From the NCBI GenBank assembly GCA_020636325.1, contig JACJYC010000010.1, positions 1 to 64,000 of the forward strand: a stretch of DNA of 64,000 nt, read 5' to 3'. The stretch comes from Lewinellaceae bacterium. GTDB taxonomy: Bacteria > Bacteroidota > Bacteroidia > Chitinophagales > Saprospiraceae. The notes under the pieces are model-generated. The model ran no database searches. It was not told the DNA's origin and saw only the letters and a list, made by a program, of their open reading frames with translations. Position numbers and translations under genes: made by a program. Shown piece after piece: positions 1 through 9,000 of this stretch (the first letter of the stretch is position 1; every line of letters begins with the position of its first letter).

Positions 1-3000
1 AAAAGGCGGGTTGAATATTACTTCGATATCCTCGCAATAGGTGTCAGTCCCACAATCACCTGTCACATCCAGACAAACATGGTAAGTACCGGAGGCGTCA
101 TAGGTATGTGTCGGGTTTTGATCCGGGCTTGTAACACCATCACCAAAATCCCAGAACCAGACTGTCGGATTCCCTGTTGACGTATCACTGAAATTGATTG
201 TCAAGCCGTCAACACTTCCTACAGCATAGGTAAATCCGGCTTCCGTATCTACCACCGTAACCTCCAACGTATTCACCGTCTCGCATCCCAATCGGCTCGA
301 CACGCAGGTCAGTGTAAACGTTCCCTGAGCGCCGCCCCAGTCAATGGTTACGGAACTCCCCGTCGTCCCCGAAGTAATCGTACCGCCGCCGCTCAGCGAC
401 CACAGCCGCGTAACGCCCATGACCACAGGCGTCGTCAGCGCGTAGTTGGCGGTCGTGTTCACGCAAGGCATGGCGTTGCCCAGGATCGGGTTCGGCGCAG
501 GCGCTGCGATGATGTTCAGGACCACCTCTTCGAAATCGACCGGGTTCGGGCAGGCCGTCGGGCCCACATTGACCGTATAGCGGAAGGTGTAGTTGCCCGG
601 AATAGCCGTCGTCAGGTCCAGTTCGCCCGTAGAGGCGTTCAGGCCCGCGCCGCTGCTCGTGAGCTCGGCCCAGGTGCCGCCGGCATCGTAATTGACGCCC
701 GCCGTACCCGACAGGAGCGTGAACAGGTTGAACGAAGGCTCATCCTCGCAAACGTCATTGTCGGCCAGGATATCGAAAGTACCCGCGTTGGCGTTCGGCT
801 GCACCTGTACCGTTACCGTCGAGGAAACCGGCGTACAAACGCCGTTGTCGATCGTGTAGGTGAACAGGTACGTGCCGCCTACCGAACCCGCCGGGTTGAA
901 GTTGGGCCCTGCCAGCGTACCGCCGGTCGGGTTGCCCGGATCGGCCGTCCAGACGCCGCCGGCATCCGGTGTGCCGCCCAGCAGGCTGAACAGGTTGATG
1001 TTGCCGAAGGTCTCGCAGATCGGACCGAAACTGCCGTTGGTGCCGGCATTCGGAACCGGTTTCACTTCGATGTAGATCTCTACCGGCTCGGAAGTGCAAC
1101 CGTTGACGTCCGTCACAACGAGCTCAAACCCGATGATGCCGGTCGTCGCCAACGGAGAGGTGGTATTGATCAGGATATCCGTCGTGGTATAGGGCGAACC
1201 GATCACAGAACCCGGATTGAGCAACGGTCCGCCGTTGATGCGGAAGTTGCTGGCCGTGGTGCCCAGATAAGTCCATTGGTACGTGGAAATGCTGCCGCCG
1301 CTGCCCAGGGTAACGTTCGGCATGATCGTGGCGTTCGTGCCTTTGCAGACCATATTGGGCGCAGGCGCCGTGGAAGGCCTTGCCCAGATATCCACTTCTA
1401 CCGTCACCGCATCGCCTGAACAACCGTCGGCGCTGATCGGAACGATCGTATAGGTAACCGTCAGGGTTCCCGTAGTGCCGTTGCTGTACTGGTCCATGAT
1501 CATCGCCGTCGGGCCGGAGAAGGACACCGTTCCGTTCGGCGTGGTATTGCCGCTGGTCTGGGTCAGCCCCGCAGGTACGTCCGTATACACTTCGAAGGAA
1601 GCCGCCTCAACGGAAGAACCGTTGTCGTCCAGATCGACGGTAAAGGTTCCGTCGTCGCAGATCTCGGTATCCGAAGGCGTCGCAACGGCTACCGGTTCCG
1701 GCTTGACGACCAGCTGCAGTACGAACGGATCGCCGGCGCACTCTTCCGGATCAAGCGTTTGATCGGAATTGAAGTTGATGAACGGCGTGAACGTTACCGT
1801 GATCATGTACGGCGCTGCCGTTTCGTTGTGAATGCTGTCATTGAACGCGACACTGCCGTAAGGCGCCAGTATCGTGAACGAGGTGCCGTTGCCCAGTACG
1901 TTGTCCGGGTCGGAAATCTCCGCCTGCAGCCAAAGATCGCGGCCAGGCGTCGGAACGACATCCGAAATGGCCTGGGCCGAGAACGGCTCATCCGAACATA
2001 CCATCAGCATGTAGGGCGAGTTGTCCGTCCTGACCGTATCCTGCGAGCCGCCCGCATCCAGGGCAAGGGCAGCCACCGGGAAAGGCTCGATCGTAACGGT
2101 GATATCCACCGGATCGCCGAAGCAAGGACCGCCGCCCCTGCGCGGGATCACCGTGTAAACCACATTCAGCGGACCGTTGGTCGGGTTTTCCCAGATATCG
2201 CCCGCGATCGCATTGGCAGGCTGATTATTGCCTGTCGCCGCCGGGCCGCCGCCGGTCAGGCCGGCTTCCGGCGTAATGGCCACGATATCGTAGCCCGTCA
2301 CGTTCTGGAAGCCCAGGGCCGGATTCAGCGCAAGTTCCACACCGATCGGGTTGCCGGAGCAAACCGTCGTGTCGAGATCCGGGCTCAGTACCGGTTCGGC
2401 GCGGATCTGGAACTCGTAGGTCACCGGATCGCTGGCGCAACCGCCGGGGGTTACCGCCACTACCTGGTAGGAAACGGTCACGCCGCCCGAGGTCAGGTTG
2501 GTGTATTGGTCATTGTCGAAATAATTGACCGCAACCGCGCCTGCCGGGAAGGCAGCATTGCCCGGGCCCGGAATGAAGTTCGGGCTGGCCGTATTATCCG
2601 TTACGCTGATCAGGTTGATATAGGAAAGCGGCTGACCGTTGAGGGTCGTAATGCCGCCCCATGCGCTGCTGAGCGGTTCGTCCGAACAAACCGTGACCGG
2701 CGCCCCGGGTACGTCCAGCACCGGTTCGGGCGCTACCGTCAGGGTTACCGTGAAGGCGTTGCCTTCGCAACCTTCGGCGCTCACCGGTACAACCGTGTAC
2801 ACGACGTTCACCGGCACGATGCCCTGGTTCGTCCAGGCGTCGTCCATGATGATATTGGCCGGGAGTCCCGTGCCTGTCATCGGCGCGCCGGCGCTGGCCA
2901 GCAAGCCGTTATTCTGAATGTTCGTAATGTTGTAGGTCGCTGCCGCCGTCGCGTTCGTACTGGCGCCCAGCGTGACCCCGCTGGCTACATCGGAGCAGAT

Positions 3001-6000
3001 TGACTGCGACTGGTTGTTGACCACGGGTTCCGATTTGACGGTCACCGTCACCGTGAACTCATCGCCTTCGCAACCGTCGGCGCTCACCGGCACAACCTTG
3101 TAAATGACATCTACCGGGGCGCCCGTCGTATTCGTCCAGGCATCGTCGGAGATTTCCGAATCACTGAAGCCGGTTCCGGTTGTCGGGCTGCCCGCGCTGG
3201 CCGTCAGGCCGTTGCTCATAATTTCCGTGATCGTATAGCTGGCCGCAGGCGTGCCGTTGGTGCTGGCGCCCAATGTGACGCCGGTCGCGACATCCGAGCA
3301 GGTCATGGAAGTTTGGTCTTCCACTACCGGCTCAGGCTTGATGGTCACCGTCACCGTGAATTCATCGCCCTCGCAACCGCCGCTCACCGGAACGATCGTA
3401 TAGATCACATCCAACGGACCGGAGGTCGTATTGGTCCAGGCGTCATCCATGATCTCGGTATTGCTGAAGCCGGTTCCGACAACAGGACTGCCCGCGCTGG
3501 AGGTCATCCCGCTCGAGTCGATGGAAACGATGTTATAGCTGCTCACCGCAGGGCCGTCCGGGTCGTCGTTGAGGATAACGCCGATGGCCACATCCGAGCA
3601 GGTCATATCGGTTTGATCGTCAACGACCGGTTCGGCGCTGATCGTAACCGTTACCGTAAATTCATCGCCTTCGCAACCGTCGGCGCTTACCGGCACAACG
3701 GTATATATCACATCCACCGGATCAATACCCGGGTTCGTCCAGGCATCGTCCTCAATTTCGCCATCCGTGAAGCCGGTTCCCGTTGTCGGGCTGCCCGCGC
3801 TGGCCATCAGGCCGTTCGGATTGATCGCTGTGATGTTGTAGGTAGCGGCGGCCGGGCCGTCGGCATCGTTGCCGAGCGTCACGCCGATCGGCGTATCGGA
3901 ACAAACGCCGGCCGTCTGGTCTTCTACAACCGGTTCGGGTTTGACCGTTACGGTAACGGTGAACGATGCACCGGGGCAACCGTCCGAATACGGCGTAATG
4001 GTATAAACCACATCATGAGCGGAAGTAGACACATTGTTGTACGCGTCCATGGCAAGCACCAGCGTCCCCGTCAGGCCCGTGCCTTCCGTCGGCGAACCGC
4101 TCAGGCTGTCGTGTACCATCGCGGAAATATCGTAGGAAGTGATGGCCAGTCCGTCATCATCCACTCCGGGCAATTCCACGCCGATGGCGACATCCGAGCA
4201 CACCATGGAAGACGGGAAGGAAACCACCAGCGGTTCAGGTTTAACGGTAATCGTCACTGCGAACGGATTGCCGGGGCAACCGTTGCTGCCGTAAGGAATT
4301 ACGGAATAGATCACGTCTACCGGCGCATTGGTCAGGTTCGTCCAGGCATCGTCGGCAATCACATTGGCCAATAAGCCCATGCCGGTTGCCGGGCTGCCCG
4401 CGCTGGCCGTCAGGCCGTTCGGGTTGATGCCCGTAATATCGTAGAAGGAAACGGTCGGGCCGTTCGGGTCGTTGCCCAGATTCAGGCCCAGTACCTCGTC
4501 AGAACATACTGTCAGGGTCTGGAATGCTACCACCGGCTCGGGCTGGATGGTTACGGTCACCGTGAAAGCATTGCCTTCACAGCCATCGGCGCTCACCGGC
4601 ACCACCGTATAAATGACATCCACGCTTGCATTGGTGGCATTCGTCCAGGCGTCGTTGGCAATTTCATTGGCGCCGACGCCGTTTGCGACTGCCGGACTGC
4701 CCGCGCTGGCCGTCAATCCGTTGGGGTTGATGGCCGTAATGTTGTAGGTCGCAGCCGACGGTCCGTCCACATCATTGCCCAGTACGATGCCGGTAGGCGC
4801 ATCCGAACAGGTCGACCCCGTCTGGTTGGCCACAACCGGCTCAGGCTTGATGGTTACCGTGATCGTAAACGGTTCGCCCGGGCAACCCAACCGGTAGGGT
4901 GTAATCGTGTACACCACATCCAGCGGACCGGAGGTCGTATTGGTGAATACGTCGCCCGCAATGAAGTTGACATTGCTGATGCCCGTTCCCTGGCTCGCCG
5001 TACCGACAAGGCCGGGGGCTACAACGGCACTGACATCGCCGTTGTTAATGTTGAGGCCGTCATCGTCCATATTCGGCAGGGTTACGCCGATCGCGACGTC
5101 CGAACAAGCCATGGCGGTTTGGTTCGCCAAAACCGGTTCAGGCCTGATATTAACCGTGATCGTGAACGGTTCGCCCGCACAACCGTTGCTGTACGGCGTG
5201 ACCGTGTAAACCACCTGACGGCCGGCATTGGTCAGGTTGGTAAAGATATCGCCGGAAATGGCGTAAACGTCCGTTATCCCCATGCCGGTTGTTGCCGTAC
5301 CCGTGAGATTGACATTGACGTTCGCCGTGATATCGTAGCTGGTAATGACCAGGCCGTCGTCATCAACGGCAGGCAGGAGGTAGCTGATCGAATCTCCGGA
5401 ACAAACGTTGAATACCGGGATGCTGGCCACCACCGGCTCAGGGCTGATCGTGACCGTGATATCAAACGGTTCGCCGGCGCAACCGTCCGCCGAGTACGGC
5501 GTCACGGTGTACACCACGTCATGCGGCGCGTTCGTCGTGTTGGTGAACTGGTCTGCCGCTATATAGGTCGTATCCATTAAGGTAGTCCCCGTTGAGGCCG
5601 AGCCGACGAGCATCGGATCGACTGACGCTGTAATGTCGAAGTTCGCGATGTCCAGGCCGTCGTCGTCCGTACCCGGGATCGGCGTGCCGATCTCTTCATC
5701 CGAGCAGGCGCCGTCCGTGATGTCCGCAACCACCGGTTCCGGTTTTACGACCACCGTGACCGTGAACGTATCGCCGGCGCAGCCCGCCGCGCTGAATGGC
5801 ACGATCGAATAGATCACCGTGTCCGGCTCGTTCGTTACGTTGTGGAATACGTCCGTTTCTATCGCGTCATTCTCCAGGCCGCCGAGCGGCAGGCTGGAAA
5901 CGTCCAGGTTGCCCGGATCGGCTGTCAGGCCGCTGCCCAGGGTATAACCCGTGATCTGGTAGGTATCCACGCCGGGGCCGTCAACATCGTCGCCCAGGAG

Positions 6001-9000
6001 AAGACCTGTTTCTTCGCCCGAACAAACCATCGTCGACTGGTCTTCCACCACCGGTTCGGGTTGTACCGTGACCGTTACGGCAAATGCTTCGCCCACGCAG
6101 CCGTTGCTGCCGGTCGGGACCACCGTGTAGATCACTTCCACATCGGCGTTGGTGATATTCGTCCAGCTATCGTTCTGGATCGCCGTTTGCGGCTGGGCCC
6201 CGCCCGTTGTCGCGTTGCCCGCGCCCGGGGTCAACCCGTTGGCGTTGATGTTCGTGATGTTGTAAAGCGCTACCGAAGGACCGTTCGGGTCGTTGTTCAG
6301 CAGCACGCCCAACGGCTCATCCGAGCAAACCGTCAGGGTTTGGAACGGCACCATCGGCTCAGGCTGGATCGGTACCGTTACCGTGAATTCATCCCCTTCG
6401 CAGCCGTCCGCGCTTACCGGTACGATATGGTAAACGACGTTGACCGTCGCGTTGGTGGTATTTGTCCACGCATCGTCGGCCAGAATGCTGCTGCTGTAGC
6501 CGGTAGCCGGCACTGTTTGCAGACCGGCGCTCTGGCTCAGGCCGTTGGGCGTGATCGAAACTATATTATAGGTAGCCGCTGCGGGGCCGTCAACGTCGTC
6601 GTCGAGCGTGACGCCGATCGGCTGGTCCGAACAAACGGCCGGTTCTGTCTGATCTTCAACTACCGGTTCGGGTTTGATCATCACCGTGATGTCCACCTCG
6701 TCGCCTACGCAACCGTTATCCCGGCGCGGAGCCACGCGGTAAACCACATTAAGGGTGCCCGTAGTCTCGTTCGTCCAGGTATCGCCGGAAAATACGCCGG
6801 CAGCCTGGTTGAGCAGCGGGAAAGCGCCGGTCAGGTTACTGCCTCCGGCAACCAATCCCGGATCGGGTGTAATGGAAATGATGTCATACCCCGTGATGGT
6901 CTGGAAGCCTGCGGTATTGTCAATTCCCAGGATCACCCCTACTTCCTCATCGGAGCAGACCATGGCATCCAGGTCCGGATCCAGGACCGGTTCGGCCCGG
7001 ATATTGATCGTCACCGTGTAGGATTCCCCGACACACGCGCCTGCATAAGGCGTAATGGTGTAGACCACCTGCAAACCGCCCATGGTCAGGTTGGTGAAGG
7101 AATCATCCGCCAGCGTGTCCAGCGTTGTCATCCCCGTGCCGGTCGTTGCCGTTCCGGTAAGGCCGGGAGCCACAGTCGCCGTTACATCGAAGCTGGTAAT
7201 CGTCAGCCCGTTGACGGAGGTGGCGGGCACCATGTACCCGATCGCGTCATCCGAACAGACATTGAACAGCGGCACATTATCGACAACCGGTTCGGGATAA
7301 ACCGTTACGACCACCGTAAAGGTATCCCCTTCGCAAGCGTCGATGCTGACCGGTATAACGGAATAGGTTACCGTAAGGGTATCGCCTGTGGTATTGGTGT
7401 AAGCGTCGGCGGAGATATCCTCTGCCGCGACGTTGGTTACCGGGGTGGGAAGGCCCGACAGATCAAAGTTACCCGGGTCGGGAACCAGGCCCGGATCGAT
7501 ATCCAGGCCGACAACGGTATAGAAATCTATCTCAGGACCGTCTGCATCGTCGCCCAGCGTCACGCCGATCTCTTCATCCGAACAGACGGTTGCCGTTTGG
7601 TCGTCAACTACCGGCTCGGGGTTGACAATGACCTTGACGGCGAACGTGTCGCCTGCGCAGCCGTCCGAGCTGAAGGGCACAACGTAATAGGTCACGGTAA
7701 GGGTATCGGCCGTTACGTTATTGTACTTGTCCAAAAGGACCGCATCATAAGCCTGAGCGGTCAACGGCAGGCTGGACAAATTCAGGTTGGTGACAGCAGG
7801 CGTAAGGCCTGCATCGATATCCAGACCGGTTATGGTGTAAGTTGCGACCGGCGGGCTGTCAGCGTCATCATTGAAGGCAACGCCGATCTCCTGGTCCGAA
7901 CAAACCCGGAGCGTATCGCCTTCGACCACCGGTTCGGGCTTGATCATGACGGTAACGGTAAAGAAGTCGCCCGGACAACCTTGCAGGCTGATGGGGACCA
8001 CCGTGTAGATGACATTGACCGGAGCTGACGTAATATTGGTCCAGGCGTCGTCTTCGATCTCGTCATCGGTAAAGCCGGTTCCCGTTGTCGGGCTGCCGGC
8101 GCTGGCCGTCAGGCCGTTGGGATCAATGGCGGTAATATTGAATGCGGAAACAAAAGGATTGCTGTTGCCGAGCGTGACGCCGATGGGTTCGTCGGAGCAA
8201 GCCATATCGCCGGACTGGAACGGAACAACCGGTTCGGCTTTTACCGTCACGAGTACGGTGAAGGCTGGCCCGAGGCATCCGTCCAGGCTGACCGGCACTA
8301 CGGAGTACGCCACATTGACATCCGTGCCGGTGGTATTGTGCCATGCGTCGGCGGCAATGGCATTGGCGCCGAGGCCGCTGCCGGTCGTCGGTCCTGCCGA
8401 TGGCGTAAGGCCGCCGTCGTTCGCTACGGAAACATTATAGGTATTCACGGCAACCAGGTTTGTACTGGCGCCGAATATTACGCCGATCGGAGCGTCGGAA
8501 CAGGCCATTAAGGTGTCTGATTCCACCAGCGGCCCCGGATCAACGGTTACGACAACCTCATATCCGTCTCCCGGGCATTGTTGTGCAACAGGAGTGTCGT
8601 AGCTCAGCAAGGGGAAAACCGTCAGCGTATCCGTACGGGGGTCGCCGCTCAGGTTGAGGTGCGAAGTTGCGCCGACCGTAAAGGGCGCTGAATTATCCGG
8701 TCCGCCGGTCGGCGGTGCAGCCGTAACATCGGTACCGCTCCAGGCCCAGGTGATGCTACGGGTTCCGCCGGAAAGGTTGAGGTTGACCGTAGCAGCCGGT
8801 GTGGATTCTCCCGAACAAACGGTTGCGGGAAGCCCGGTTACGCTCGTAACGAAAATTTCGGGTCTGAGGTAGATGACCAGGCTATAGGTACCGGTACACC
8901 CTTGCGGCGTTGTGGCCGTAATGGTCATATCGATCTGGACCGAATTCATATTGGGGTCCGGATTGACAAATGACCCTGTCAGGGAGGTGGACGTTGTCGG

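Noticed and set aside
1759..8028. Long plus-strand frames of 414, 353 and 728 codons opposite the giant surface gene
   Set aside because: They are rich in Arg, His and Gly, have no family motif, and mirror the repeats of the minus-strand gene, whose frame encodes clear PKD-like units.
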